Origin: Tanytarsus gracilentus
Lineage: Eukaryota > Arthropoda > Insecta > Diptera > Chironomidae
Length of the DNA stretch: 64,000 bases
NCBI GenBank assembly: GCA_038502055.1
Contig: JAXRKN010000037.1
Location: forward strand, 868,001 to 932,000
Direction of reading: 5' to 3'
The position numbers and the translations under genes are program-made. Within the stretch, counting starts at the first letter, position 1, and the number at the start of each line of letters is the position of its first letter. This document shows positions 34,321 through 49,513 of this stretch, one piece after another. Under the pieces are notes generated by a model. It did not search any database. It worked only from the letters and a program-made list of their open reading frames with translations, and was not told the DNA's origin.

Positions 34321-37300
34321 AGTCACCTGAAAATAATAGCGAATAATTTTAACTGTTTATTAAAAACATGAAGATGATTTGTGAGTATAAAGTAATTATA
34401 AACTAACACCTTAACTATAAAAGTTCGAATACCTTAAATACTTGAATAAATATTGGGCCGTCCACAGTTCAATCAAATCTTCGCGGACTGCGATTGATAA
34501 TAGTTTTGCATAAACATGTTAAATTTAGGAAAGAAGATAACAATATGAAGGTTGTAAATTCACCATTAAGGTGGATAAAATGTTCGGTATTTTAAAAACT
34601 AATAACTATGTAGTTAACAATTTCTGAATATTTTGAATATTTAGTAAAATATGATACCTTCAAAAACGTCAATTTATGGAAGAAAAAAATATAATGTCTC
34701 ATAATTATTATAAACACACATACATAAAATTATTTAAAAACTTAGCGAAGATTAATTTTTACAAATTTTTGAAATACCTAATCCCAAAATTAAATTAATA
34801 ACTAAACTTAAATAAATCCACTTTCCATTACATTTACAATTTATCTTAAATAAATTGTTTGAAAATTAGAAGATGAAGAAAAATGGCCTTAAAATTAAAT
34901 ATATTTTAGAAATTCAAATAGTTAGATTACCTAATTTATTTTAAAAAGACAATTTCAAAATATTCAGTAATAATGACGAATAATAAAGTGTTTGGTAGTC
35001 AAAGATTTTTGGTTCATTGAGTTTTGGCTTAGTTAATTGATTAATGTTTTCAAGTAAATCACATTATATTGTCTGTTTTAAATTATTTTAACTAAAAATT
35101 GAAAAACGCGGATAGACGGCTTAAGCAATTGTCATTAAAAAAAATTACTTTGCTGTAGAAAAAATATAAAACGTTACGTTTTTGTAAATTCATCGGAAAA
35201 ATTTATATATTTTTTCGCCTTTAAAGAAAACTAAATAAATAGTTGTGTGCCAAGAAAGTTTTCTTTTTTCGTTTCCTATTTTTTCATCAGATAAGGTTTG
35301 AGTTTGTGAATTTCCATGACATGTCTCTTAGTCCAATAAATATATTATAATCATGAAAAAAATCTAATGTGGGACAAGTTCATTAATTGCGTCCATGAAA
35401 TTATCGAAAATTTAGCTTATTCTTCATATTTTTCGCTTAATTGGATGTAATTAGTGAAAGTACTCCATGAATATTTTTTTCTCATTTATTCTTCCAGCAT
35501 CTTTTGTAGTTGTCATAGATCACTCAAGTTAAAACAGCAATCTTGTAATGCCATTAGAGTGAAGTTGCAACCTTTTAATTACAAGTGTCATTGAATTATT
35601 TTAAAGTGCTGTTTCACATACAACAACTGTGTTATTAGAAAAAGTGCCTGATGATTGCACTTAACTTAAATATCTGGTTGATACCTTCATCCTTGTTTAC
35701 AAATTTTATTGAAATATTTTTATATAAATTAAAATTAAGAAGAAGCAAAGAAACAGCGTCAAAAAGTGATTAAGATGAGTGAATAAAATAAATCTGAATT
35801 ATTGTTTCAACAGCTCACAAATTGGAATAAGAAAACATGTTAAATAACGACACTTATAAATTTTTTTGTTACTTCGCATAACTCTTTGATTAACTTTTTA
35901 ATACTGATCCATCGCAAAAGTTTTTTCTTAAAATAATTTAAATTTTCAACCTGTATAGGAACAAAACTCAAATACTTTTGTCAGATTTCCAAATTTGTTC
36001 TCCAACTGAAACCTGCGAGTTATCAGCTCCCTTTTTTAAGTGGACGCAATGAATTATGCATCATCCTTTTTTTATTACAATGATGAAAAACAATGAGGCA
36101 ATAAAGATATGTAAAAAGGACTATCAGATTTGAATTGTCACATTAATACCTTGAGCAAAGAAGAAAAATTTCACTGAAATTTCCAGAGGCTAAAAACATA
36201 AAACTGACAAAAATTATTAATACATTCATTCATTGAATTAAAACCCTTCAAAAAAGTGTTCCGTTTATAAAAATTTAATTCAGACGTAATAAATCTTTCT
36301 CAATGATATAATTTCATCGCCCAGTTTTTTCTAATTAAAACATTGGCATATCTTATGTCTAATAAAATTATTCTTATTTGGTTCGTTTCGTTGAGCAGCG
36401 ACGATGTGCAATTAGTTTTGTTTACAGAAAAGACCTCGTTTTATGGAATTCATCATGCCTTATTTTATAAAGCGTGCGAATAGACGGATCATGAAAAATT
36501 ATCACCAATTGAGAATTTTTCCTTAGCGTGACTCACGATATTATCGCATTTCATGGTGCACGCTAAAGGTACAAGTGGTTCATCGGTTTATTGAATATTT
36601 GTACCGGTATTTTCATATTGTCTTTAAACAAAATTATCGGAAGTGTGAAATATTTTAATTCGAACCATTATTTATTTTTCTTGGCCTCGCTTTAACAGAA
36701 TATTTTACTTATAACGTAAAGATCGCACTAATCATGCAGTCAATGAAGAAATTCCGCCAAAAAGTTTAACCACTTTTTAGATGGTATGAAAAGTATGCAA
36801 GGAGCATGCTGATATTGAGTTTTTCTCTCTTGTCTTTTCTCACTGGAAAATTCCAGTTCTCACTTGACTCAAGAAAATTTTCCAATTTTCACATTTAGTA
36901 TAGCAGGAGATTTCGTAGTAAGTAGACGGGGATCATAGTGTGCGAGCTTAAAGTTTTGAAAAAATTTAGCAAAAGAAGCTAAAAGAAAAAAGGAGAGAAT
37001 AATTTCTTTCTCAATACTGGTATTGTGTAGTTAAAAAGCGATGGAATATTAAATAATGGTAACACTGTGAGAAAATATTTCCTCAAATGGATTATTAAAA
37101 TTAAAATCATTCATTAAAAAAATGGTTAAAAATTTTACACACAGGGACACTTGCATAATAATTGCTCTCTTCCATTGAATAAAGCCATGAAAGCTCTTTT
37201 CACTATATTTTATGAAAAAAGCAGCAGAGAAATTAACTTTGAAGGGAAAAATATGCGGAAGGGGAAATACTTTGAATCGTTTCGTGTCACACAAGAATTC

Positions 37301-40300
37301 ACACTCGGAGTGCTGGTGTAGAATTCATTCTACTTTCTTCTCTTGTTCTGTCTGCCTTTTTTAAAATAAAAATTTATATTCAAAGGGCTAAATCACAGAC
37401 TCAAGTTGAGCGTGTCACACACTCTCGGAGATTCTATTCCTCAAGAGAAATTTCAATTTATCAAAAAACATTTGACAATGTATAAAAACTTTTCTAAGCG
37501 CCTCACTTATTCACACTTAGCATATCCACATGAAAAATGAAGACTCTCGAGTCTGTCGTTGTTGCTGCTGCTCGAGAATGTAAAAAGTGGTACGATGAAA
37601 ATGATGATGAAAGATGGAAATGAAATTGCTTTAAAATATATTTTTTTGGGGTTATTGGAAAATGAAGAAAAAATACTCGTGTGCGCTCAACGTCGGCATT
37701 TTCCTTCGAGAGAGCCTTCTTTCATCACCGTATCTTTCACTGAATCACAATATAAGGAAAGCATTATCGGTGAGATAAATGAGCGAGGACATAATATCAC
37801 AGAACCCATGAGTTTATTTCTCATCTATTGGAAGTGGAAGCCCCCGTTTTTAAATTTATTTAAAATATTGTTAAGGGAATACTAAACTTGGAGAACTCTT
37901 ATGACTATTCAAGCTTGTCGCTTTTATAAAATAATGCACTGTGAAGGATTCGTGCTCTATCAATAAAAATATTCTCTGCTCTTATAAAAAAAACTTGAAA
38001 AGTTCACATTTTAATTTAAGCGGCTTCAATTAAGATTTTTTTCGTTTATATTTCGAATGACCACAAACACACTTTTTGCTAAAAACGATTTAAAAACAAA
38101 CTCTAAAAGTAATTTCTTGTTGAACATTATCTTAAATTTATGTATGACATAGCAGTTCAGTTTAAAGACTTAACTATAGATTGAGTTTCACTATGAATAT
38201 TTTATCACAGAACAGAAAAAAAGTTCTAAAAAGACATTTATTTTGTCTCTCACAAATCCCTCGACAATCCACTTTAATTTACTATTGAGAGTCGATTAAG
38301 AGAAAATAATATAAAGTGCAATGTGAATATCTCTGCGAGTAAAATGTGTGTAGAAAACGTGTTTGTGCCATAAAAACAACATGTGAAGTACAAGTGAACC
38401 ATCGAAGCATTTATATATATATATAGGAATTGGGGGGATGAAGGATGAACATATAAATATATTTTTTTAGGATCTCATATCACATCCGAGAATTATTTTC
38501 GCATCAAGAATTTTTTTATGTACGTATGTGTACATACTCTGAAATGATGATTTTGCAATTTAATTTAGATGTCAAAAATAAAAGGTTCACGTATAAGCTT
38601 GTAGAAAATTTTCTCATGATACACATTCGAGTTAATCAACTGTTGAAGGCATATACTGGCACAACTGTTTTGATTTTATCATATTTTACAAGCGTTTTGA
38701 AATTCACACTATGTTGGTGATGATGGAAGCATGAAATTGCAATTTAATTAGCAAATTATAATTTACAAACTATATACTCTATCAAAAAATTATCTTATTA
38801 CATATTCTTTAATAAACACTCCGCTATGTGCCAAGTTTATTGGAAAAGACGAGCGACGAAAAATTTAATAAACTCTCACAACTGGAATATGAATATATTT
38901 TTACTGTATCCGAGATACTTAGAAACAAAAAGTCAACACATCACATCAATGTCAGAAGCAATTTTTGGTTATGACTCGCAAAGACTTTTCATTAATGAAG
39001 TATATTTTCGCTCGAAAAGGATTTTTTAGCTTTCCCTCCGAGCTCAGCCCTTCGTTCACACTCTCACGCTCATTTGTCGAGTAAATTTAAGTACACACAA
39101 AGCACATAACATAAACATCTTCGAGAACCTATATGATGAAACATGAGACGATGAAAAAGACTCAATGTTAGAAGATGGGAATTAAGTTTTGCTATGAGTG
39201 CTGTTTCTAATAAAGTTTGATGAATAATAATTCTTAAAATTTAAGAATTTTACACATTTTAATTTTTGTTCCATAAACTGTATGTTAACTTTTATAGTTC
39301 ATAAAAATTCTCAAAATGTACATTGTTTAAAAAATAACACTCAAAAGAGAGATCAAGGCAAAATGAGAAAGTCTCAAGTCATGTTTGGATTGATGGTTTG
39401 ACAACATTGAGGCGCCCCTCCTTGGCTCACGAGAGCATAAATGAATAAAGGAGGAGAATGAGAAAAGAAGGATAACAAAAATATTTAGTTGGATCGTGAA
39501 TTATATACACACACAAAGCTATTTTCTTTATTGCGAAAAAAAGGCCGTAATGTGGTATGATGAGCAGTGAACACAATAGAAAATTTATTTGTGTGAATAT
39601 TGAAATGTCGTGTGCCAAGTGGTGGAGTCTTTTCCATATTTAAAAGTTTTCCAGTTCTCTTATCATCTCCTTTCCAACATAAAATGACAAAATATGAATC
39701 AGAGCGAACGGAGGCACATTGGAAATGTTCACGCGCTGCCTGAATATTCGTACATTCTTTGTATAGAAATTTTTATGGTCGCGCGTTTTGTTTTTAAATA
39801 AGCAGCACAAAACAGTCAAGAGATATCACTCAAGCCGTCAACAGCTCTCGCCTGCCTCTTAATGCTCTTTCCCAAAGCGCGCATACATTTATCGAGCATC
39901 GCGATACTGTGTGAGAGTGAGAGAGTTAAGGGCGAAAAGTGTTTTTGTGTAGATTTGTTTTGCCAATATCACAGTCAAGTGAGTAAGCAAGAAAAAATGC
40001 AAACAAATTGGAGTTAACGCCTTTCAACATATGAGTATATTCACTTGTCGTATTTTTACACTTGGTGTGATTTAAACCTCCATTGAGCTACTTTTACGCG
40101 TTAAGTGTTCGGGACATATAAATTATATTTCGGTGGTTACTGAGCAAAATATCTGCTGAAGGTTTAAGACTGTTCACAGATGCTTTATGTCAGGAATGAA
40201 GTAGTGGCTTTCGAAAATCTTATGCATAACTCATGAATTATGGCAAAAATAAAACGTGAACAGATTGTGAGCGGAAATTTTTTCAAAAGGATTATAAATT

Positions 40301-43300
40301 TATCTGTTATGCATTATAGTATTTGTTAATACACCTTAACGGTTTTAATTTAAATTATTTAACTCTTCTTATACTAAAATTAACTCAAAATATTTAGTTA
40401 TGGAACATAACCTGATTTGCAATCCCCGCGCGCTTAGAACTTTTGCGTTTATGAGAAATAAAATATGATTTGCGAGAAGAATCATAAAACTGATATAATT
40501 AAAATCATCAATCAAGAAGATTAAGATTATCTACTGCCACACTGTGTGCTTGCTTGTTATGTTTTACTAAAATAAAATAATAATAACAAGGCAATCAACA
40601 GCAATAGAGCAAGAAGCCCTAAAAGTCAGATCATTCCCCAGTCTGTTTTCCAACACACCATTTTCTTCATTTCATTCCAATTTTCACATAATTCCCATCC
40701 TTCTTTATGTCTTTTCTTTTTTGCTTCAATAAAAATGGGTATGTGTGTGCACATGTAATCTGTACAATGACGGTCGAAATCGTTTGTTGGGGAATCCTTA
40801 CAAATAAACATTATGGACTTAAAAGCTAGAGGCCAGTCAGCAATATCGTTCGTTGACCGAGAAAGAGCGACTGCAAAAGAGAAAACTAGGAAGTAAAATG
40901 AAAAATCGTTATGATGTCGGTTGTGATGTGAGGAGTGGGTAGTTCAAATCACTTTCTAAATATTGATTTGTCAATCTATATAAGGTATATATTTGCCGAT
41001 GGATTTTCAATTATTTCGCATCTGCGGAAGTGACATAATGGAAAATTCACATGGAAACATCGAGAGAATGATTTCTTGTGCGTATTTGACACGCAAAATC
41101 TTCTTGATGATTGAACAAAAGGAGCGAGAAAACGGGTCACGTCTTTAAAATTTAATGTAAACTGTGCTTCTACCGGTAAGATGCTCTGAGAGATGAATAA
41201 AAAAAAGATATGGGGGAGATATGTGTACATGAAGCCGCCGCCGCTCTATATATGCCGAAAGGAAAAAGGAAATTTTTCCTTCACCTTTTTTCTTCTTCTG
41301 CTTACCTTGGTTTTTTCGTCAACTTTGCCATCGGTGACTCTTTATTCACTCTTTAATCAAAATATTACATCACAAAAAATGTCGAAAATCATCAACATAT
41401 ACGTTGATATGATTTTTGTAATCTATAAGAGACATGACTTTTATTTATATAGAAAAATAAAGCTTTAATCATACTTTAACTTTCAATTTCATGGCACTTT
41501 CATTAAATTCATTAAATTCTACACACAACTCAGCGTTATGGTGGAAAGTAAACGCAATACAATTTTAATAATAACCTCACAATCTTAATATATAAATTAA
41601 TATTTTGCATCGTCTGTTCAATTTTAAATAATATTCCTCTGAATTGACTTAGCTTTTAAGCAAACATTATGTGTAAGGAATCAAAGCACCTCTTCAAATG
41701 AGATTATGGTTTTCCTCATTTCAGACTTTGTTCATTTTTTCCGCATTAACCATCCAAATATATTTCACAAATAAAATCACATTGAAACGCGCTTATTCAA
41801 AAGCAAATACAAATCTTGATAAAATATAATATATATAAGAAAAGAAAGGCATGAGGGTTGTTCATATTTATTTTAAAGACAAGTCATGATAAATTCTCAG
41901 TAAAAATAAAACACGAAAAGAAATTACAAGCTATACTTTTGCTCTCTCGAATTGAATATCTCATAAAATTTTGATAAATATACAAAGTTAAATTAGAAAC
42001 TTTTCTAAAAATTTAATTTTTCCGTTTTTTTTTGCAAACATTTTAAGCATCATGTACGCAAACACTTTAGAATAAGTAGACACCAAAAATTTGTTTTAAT
42101 GTGATTTTTTTCAACGATGATAGAGGCAAGAGCGGAAAAAAGATTCATTTATTGTTGTCATATGCATGCCGTGTGGCACATGTAAAAAAGAGTCAAATTG
42201 AATGGTTCTTATGTGAGTGCGTAAATAGAATTATTTTTTCTCAAAGAGATTTTTACCATAATGGAATTTATCAAAGCGACAAAATTTGCATAATTTCATG
42301 TAAGAAAACATAATATTATATTAAATTTGTTTTTATATACCTGCGTTATTTTTCGTTCAATGAAATACGCAAAAATTTTAAATTGAAAAATTGTAAGAAA
42401 TATAAATTTAAAAAATAATGGAACTAGGCGATTTTAATTACTAATTAGGGAATGTTTAGAATTTTAACTAATTAGTTTAACCTTTTAAAAAAAAATAATC
42501 CTATTTTGAGCCTGACAAATAATTTCTTGCTATATGTATGCCGTCTTCTGACCTACATAATTGAAAATTATGATTTAGGCAAATTTCCCGCATCGCATCT
42601 TTTTCGCTTATATTTTTCTCATTTATTCACATTTCTTTGGGGTTTAAAGAAGGCAAAATTTGCATTTTAATGGTCGTGAAAAAATAATAAATACGCCTTC
42701 ATTTCACTTAGACTTCTTCAATTTGCTATTCTGCCATTTCACAATGTTTTGCTCTCGAGATGCTCGACTGTCTTTGAGAAATGTTGTAGAAACGCTTGTA
42801 GTTGATGTATGTCTAAGATGGAAAGACCGAGAGTTTGTTGTTAGCATAAAGCTTTTGTGAATGTATAAAGAAAGAAGCGAGATAGAAAAATCAATTTTGT
42901 TTGTGAGATTGAGCATTTTCATGTAATTTAATCTTTTTTAACAAATTTTTTTTATTCATTATTATATTCTCCCTTGCAAAGTCTTGAAATTATTATGAAA
43001 ATTCATGTGGTGTATTGCGCATTTTTTTATTCGATTTCGAAAAACAATGGAAGAGAAGCTTTATTCAATTTGCATCAAGTGTTCACACGCTCACAGCAAA
43101 GCAGTTCCGAAGAGTGTCTAAAAGTTTTAAAACTCTATATTTTATTTAAAAAAATCCCTCACATTCATTTTATGGTGTTTTTTCCGACATCATTCGTCAT
43201 GCCGTCATCACTCACTTACTTTCTATTCTTTAAATTTTTATTACTCCTGTTATTGTTGTTATACTCAAGAGATATTCTTTTTGTGTAACGTATAATTGAA

Positions 43301-43420
43301 TAGGCTCACGAGAGGAAAGAACGTGAAATAGGAAGGAGATAAAAATTTAGGATTTTGTTTGCCCGGAAGAAAGTGAAAATAATACAACGATAATTAGATA
43401 AAAAAATATTAGAATTTTCG
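34321..43420. other. 9.1-kb interval between the two receptor genes
   Basis: AT-rich DNA without any frame that I can relate to a protein family, and without a recognisable tRNA, rRNA or transposase. Open frames up to 108 codons (37559-37885) have unconvincing composition. Short A/T microsatellites occur, for example TATATATATATA near 38415. It probably contains the 3' UTR of receptor 1 and the promoter and untranslated exons of receptor 2. Confidence 0.45.
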
Positions 43421-46400
43421 ATGAAACGAACAATGTTATCAAGTGCCAGTATAATCAATGCTGATGTCGATGGAATATTTGTGGATAATTCTGACGTGTC
43501 GAGTGAAAGTGAGAGTGAAAAAATAAAATGTCATTGTTCATTGAGAGTTCGCCGTGTTGGCGGCATCGTCGGAAGCAGGAGTGTTTTCATAGTATACATT
43601 TACATGTGGATTACAATATTCTCTATTTGCTGCCAAGGATTACCGCCCGTTATCAAAATAGGTACGTGAGAAAGGTTGTTCGAATAAAAAAAATATTTTT
43701 TTTATTTCCATCTTTAAATATAATTTCTTATCGCAACCCTCCGTCACGAGGGTGTGAAACTCTGCACTAGTATGTGTGAACTTTTCTCAAAAACAACTAA
43801 TAAATTTTAATAACGGTGCAAAAATTTGTTACAATGATTTTACACCTTCCCCACACCCAAACATTTTTATATTACGTTTAGCGATCTGTACAACTTTCTT
43901 TTTCTCTAAAGAGCTCCGTCGGCAAATAATCATCATTTTGGCAAACAGTTTGCAAAAAAACGTGTGCTTGTGTGTGCTCGTAGAGTTGAAGCCATTTTCA
44001 TCATGGCACTCAGTCGAGTCTGACTGCCGAACATATCACATGTAAATTTTTTTAGTTCATACCCACGACATGCACTTACGGAATCTAGAAAGAAAAAACC
44101 CAATTTGCTAAACATTTAAACAACAATGAATATAAATTTTCATCCAGTTGCAAAGAAAAGCTTCAGAGTTGCAAGGAAATCAGATAACATTACTAAAACA
44201 AATTCATATTGTAATACAATGATATGTTAAAAGTATCGCAAGCATTTTTAAATGATCCCATAATTTTATCAACATGTTTTATATCGTTTCTGTGACTTCA
44301 TTATCAAGTATTTTCAATGAACAAAAAACGGGACACTTTATTCTAAAAATTCTAGTTTTTGTTGCTGATTTTATTCACTGTAAAGTAATAAGGCAGTTTA
44401 ACTAAAAATAAAAAATTGGTAAACTTCAAACTGGGCATGACTAACCATAAAAGTTTCCTGACCCTATTCATCATAAAGCATTGCTCGTAAACTCTCCACT
44501 CATCCTAAAATGAAGATTAACAAACTTTCTATTCCTTGCATGCTACATCCTAAAAAAGCTCCCATAATTTATGACCTGATCCCACATATACAGCATAAAA
44601 AATAATAATAATAATAATTTGTCTGATTTCGTATTAAACTACTTAAAAGGAGAGTCGCAATGTTTCTGTTATTGATGATGACTAAAAATAACTCATGACT
44701 CTTTCGTTTTTGTTACTTCATACACAAGAAGAAAAACTTTTCACATTTTTTATATTTCTCTATCTTCACTTTTCTTTTCATATTTACAGGCGCAATATTT
44801 AGTGAGGAACAAAAAGATACTAGCATAGAATTAGCATTTAAATATGCCGTGTATAAAATTAACAAGGATCGAAGTATATTGCCGAAAACGACGCTCGTTT
44901 ACGACATACAATACGTCCCCGATTCGACTGATTCATTTCGAACATCTAAAAAGGTCTGCAAAAGTATCGAAAATGGTGTTACTGCAATTTTTGGTAAGTG
45001 CCCCATATAATGCCAAAATAATCCTACAATTATTACCAAATTTTTGTGAGCATGTCTGTGTGGAAAATAAAATTCCAATATAGAAAAAAGTGTAAAGGTT
45101 CAATTTAATCAATTTTCTTTCTTGCTCATTTTTCTTCTTTTATTGCATTTATTTCTTTTAAATCTATATTTCACTTTTCTCTCTCTTTTTTTATTGCTTA
45201 CCCAACAACTTCCCTCCTGTGGATCATCCTGACAATGCGTATGAAAAAAAGGACCACCATCGGATTCACTTCTTGGTCCTCATATACAATCGATTTGTGA
45301 GGCGCTAGATATACCTCACATAGAAACAAGATTTGATATTGATCACGGTGCTAAGGAATTTTCGATTAATCTTTATCCTCAGCAAAAAAAGCTCAACGAT
45401 GCGATATTAGAAACTGTAAAATATTTAAATTGGACCCGCTATGCGATTATTTACGAAGGTAATAAATTATCAAGTGATTTTCATCTCTTTTGTGGCAGCC
45501 ATAATATGGCCCAAAGCGACATTAATGTTAATATTCATACTTAAATATATAAAATAGCTGGAGTGCTTTTCGTGAATGCTAAAACTTTAATTAACTTCTT
45601 TAAGTAATGATGAGATGAGTCTTAATGATGAGGATATTTCTTTCTCCCTTTTCAACTTTTACTTTTAAACCCGAACCACCATCATCATCGCTTCACATTT
45701 ATCAAATCTTTTGCCTTTTTATTATTTATTTTCTTCATCTTTCAATGTTTTCACATTCCTAAAGCTATATGGGTCGCTTTTAAACTCACATTGAAAGAGT
45801 TAAAACGGACGAGTGAACGAAAAGAGAGGGAAAAATGTGATGATAAATTCGGTTATGGATCAATCAGCATGGCTTTGAAAAATGTAAATTGGCCGTCCCT
45901 AAAGCGATTTATCAAAATATTCTTCACGTTACACAAAGATGAAATTTATGGCAGCAAATTTTCCAATTGTTTGTGGGAAAATGGCAATAATTTCTTTGTG
46001 AATGTGCCTTTTTCGCTCCACATTTTCATCACCCCCAGAACAAAGAGGAATCATTTTTGAATTAAATATAAATCGATTTTCACGATTTCAAATTTTGAGT
46101 TTAAGTGAATTTATTTTGAATATTAAAAATTATTTGAAAAATATTTTTTGAGAGCTTTAAAAAATAAGAAGCTGAGTTTGTTGTATGCTGGGGGCATTTT
46201 TATTTGAACAAGAAGAAACTTTATCGTCGCTCTATTGATTTCATTTTCTTTTATCGCCTCGAAAGTTTTGTTCATTTTCTCTTTTCTGCCCCTCCTTGTT
46301 ATGGAGCAGCAGCAACAACAATACGCTTGCATTTATAGAAGTGCATAAAAGCTATTCATTAAACTTTATAGGAGGACTTCTATTGGATTTTTGTACATCA

Positions 46401-49400
46401 CTTCTAAATGCCCTGCTTTTCTTGTCTATTTAATTTAAGTGTGAGAAAAATGTAGCAATCTTTTGGAAAACTTTGAGTTTGCTTTTATTTTACCCTTTCA
46501 ACCTTGCTAAATTTTGTTTGCTATATTAAAAGAAAACCTTAAATAGAATGAAAAATTCACTAGAGAAGGTATTTATTATAGCACAACATTTGAAATTATG
46601 CATCATGCGATAGAAATTAATTATTCCTCAAGAATTGCGATAATATCATTTTCGATAAAGTACTCTGACATTTACCATTAACAAGATTTTCAATCATTAT
46701 TATTTAGCGCTAATTAGCACCATAAAAATTTCTAGCCACTTCACATGAACACCGTTTTCAAGTTCTTTCATATCTAGAAGAAAGCTTATTTCACACAAAA
46801 ATAAACTAGGAAAAATATAATAAAGAGAGAAGAAGTAAAAAGCTTTTTAAATACATCAAGCAATGTAGATACGAACTGATCACAAAAAGGTCCTGATGTA
46901 CTTAAGAGATTGCAAATTCACTACGATGCTCTTAATACTCGCTATGTTTGCGTGCTCTATATAGCTGTTTGAAAAAATTTAAGTCTATTATAAAATGACT
47001 CCTACAATGTTTTTTAATATATTTAAGGTGCTTGGAGTGAAAGAAATTTTTAGAAAATGCATAAAAATTAAAATAATTTCAAAAATAATCAAATTTTTTA
47101 ACTGGTTTTCCTAAATATTTTTTTGTTGAAAATCCCAATGATTTTATTTTGGTTATGTAAATTTGGATTTCACATTAATTTTAACCATCAATTTTTGTTT
47201 CGAAGCACTCTTAATACTCTCTAATTGGCATTTACTCCATCAATTGGTTTTATAATATTAATTTACGCTGGATTACTTTAAACTGGAAAACAATTAGCAA
47301 TGAATATCAATTAATGATTTTATCTATCCGTTGCTATGCTGTTAATTTATTTTAAGTAAATTATTATTATCCTTAAAAATATTAAGCGAAAAAGCTTTTG
47401 TTGTTCACATGGCTGCCAGAATGGAAGGTGAAAATAATTCAATTATGAACCTTCATTAAGATTTTTTATTCGCAGGCGTCTTTAAGCAACAAGATCTTAT
47501 GAAATTATCAGAGCGAGGCATGGAGGTTTATATAAGGCAAACCTTGCCCGAGACATATCGTCTAGTTTTGAGGTGAGATCAAGAAGAGAAGGCACACAAC
47601 GCCTCTCTTTTGGAGCAGTAATATATGGTTCAGTACGAGGCATCACCGACATACCTATGAAAAAAGCAATCATCATAAACACTTTTCCGCTTAAAATGTC
47701 TCAAACTGCCTGAAATTTTACAAACATTTCCCTTTCTTTTTTCTCTCTATTTTTGCATCGCAAATTAATTCAACGCATTCCATTCTTTTTTACCTTTTGC
47801 AGAGAAATAAGGCAGAAGGAAATTTACAAGATGATCATAGACACGAATCCACTGCATATAAATAAATTTTTTCGAACAGTAAGTCTGTATTTTTAATGGT
47901 TATTATTATGGGTCCTTATCTCAGCCTTTTATCGCACCTTTTCCGCCTCCTTATAGAGTAAGGCAAGAGGAAATGACATTAAGATGAGAGAATTTTTCTC
48001 TTTAATGAGGTTGACTCTTAATGAACACATTTACGCTTACTAACTTAGTCAAGTGAAGGATGTGAGGAAGTTGTTGTTGACCTTCTGCAACTTTTCTCAT
48101 CCTTACTATATTATATGTATACCTTTTTTCTAACGTTATTCTCACCCCATTCCATTTTTCTCTCATTGCAGATTCTTCAACTTCAAATGAACGACTTCCG
48201 ATATCATTATATGTTTCATTCATTTGTAAGTTTTCATTTCATTATCTCATCACGTTTCTTTCTTCTCTCTCTTATTTTTTGTATATGCAGAGTCAACTTA
48301 GTTTCACTAGCAATAAGTTTTACGAACTAGAGATTTTTTTCAATATATAAAACTTTGTATAATCGTACCTAAAATACTTTAAGTTAACTCTCATAACCAT
48401 CCTGCTTGATGACTTAAATAGAGTGGCAATATATAAATTTATGTTTCTCTGATTCGATTCATTATTGAGGGAAAACTTGTTTTGGATGTCTATTTATTTT
48501 TCTTTCTTCTGCTCCATGACTAATTTACTTTTCTATTCTATTTCTCCTTTATCTCTAAATTGAATTCATAAAAGGATATCGAGACATTTGACTTGGAGGA
48601 CTTTAAGTACAATAGCGTTAATATAACAGCATTTAGATTAGTCGACGTGGAAAGTCCAAAAGTAGTGGACATAATGGAGCAAATGAAGAAATTTCAGCAC
48701 AGCGGGAGAGATATATTGAATGGAAGCTCTGTGATTATGGTAAATTTTCCTATATTCCCTTTCGCTCACTTTCTTTTCTTCCACTTCACAAAATCCCTTA
48801 GCATGAGAACATCAACATTAATGGGCCTTTTTCTATTATTTCCCTCCATGCTCGCTCATGGTTCATTCAACGATTTATTCGCCATGTGTGCATATCTCCA
48901 ATTTCACACACACACGCAATTTTAGAGCGACTCGGCTCTTATGTTCGATGCAGTCACTGTATATGCCCATGGACTGGCAGCTTTAGATCGCAGTCACAAA
49001 TTAAAATTAGTTAATTTATCGTGCGACCTCGAGCAGCCTTGGAACGATGGTCTTTCCCTGTACAATTATCTCGATTCGATAGACATCGAGGGTTTGACAG
49101 GAAAAATTCAATTCAACGAGGGCAAGCGTGTAAATTTTAAGCTAGACTTGTTGAAATTAAAACGTGAGGATCTTCAAAAAGTTGGAGAGTGGACGAGTGA
49201 ACGTGGCTTGGAAATTAAAGATCCAAATGCGTTTTACGAGACAAATATCACAAAAATAAAAGTAAGTTACATAAAATTCAAAAACAGTAAGGCCATTCAT
49301 TTTTCATATTTTGTAAGTTCAACTTGAAAGAGATGTTTTCGTAAGAATTCACTCAATCGAACGGCAATGACCCCTGAAAAATGGAACAGTAAAAAAGGAT

Positions 49401-49475
49401 TTTTTTTTGATTTATTGCGTTCTTTAACCTATAAAAATATTTCTCATGAATATAACATATTATGAATCTTATATT

Positions 49476-49513
<38 letters not shown>

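Noticed and set aside
34321..43420. Search for tRNA, rRNA, CRISPR-like arrays or transposase in the large gap
   Set aside because: No conserved tRNA box pair, rRNA core, regular repeat-spacer pattern or transposase motif could be seen by eye.
45791..46060. 89-codon open frame in receptor 2 intron 3
   Set aside because: No similarity to the amino-terminal domain and no phase-compatible splice sites; the true next exon is at 47476.
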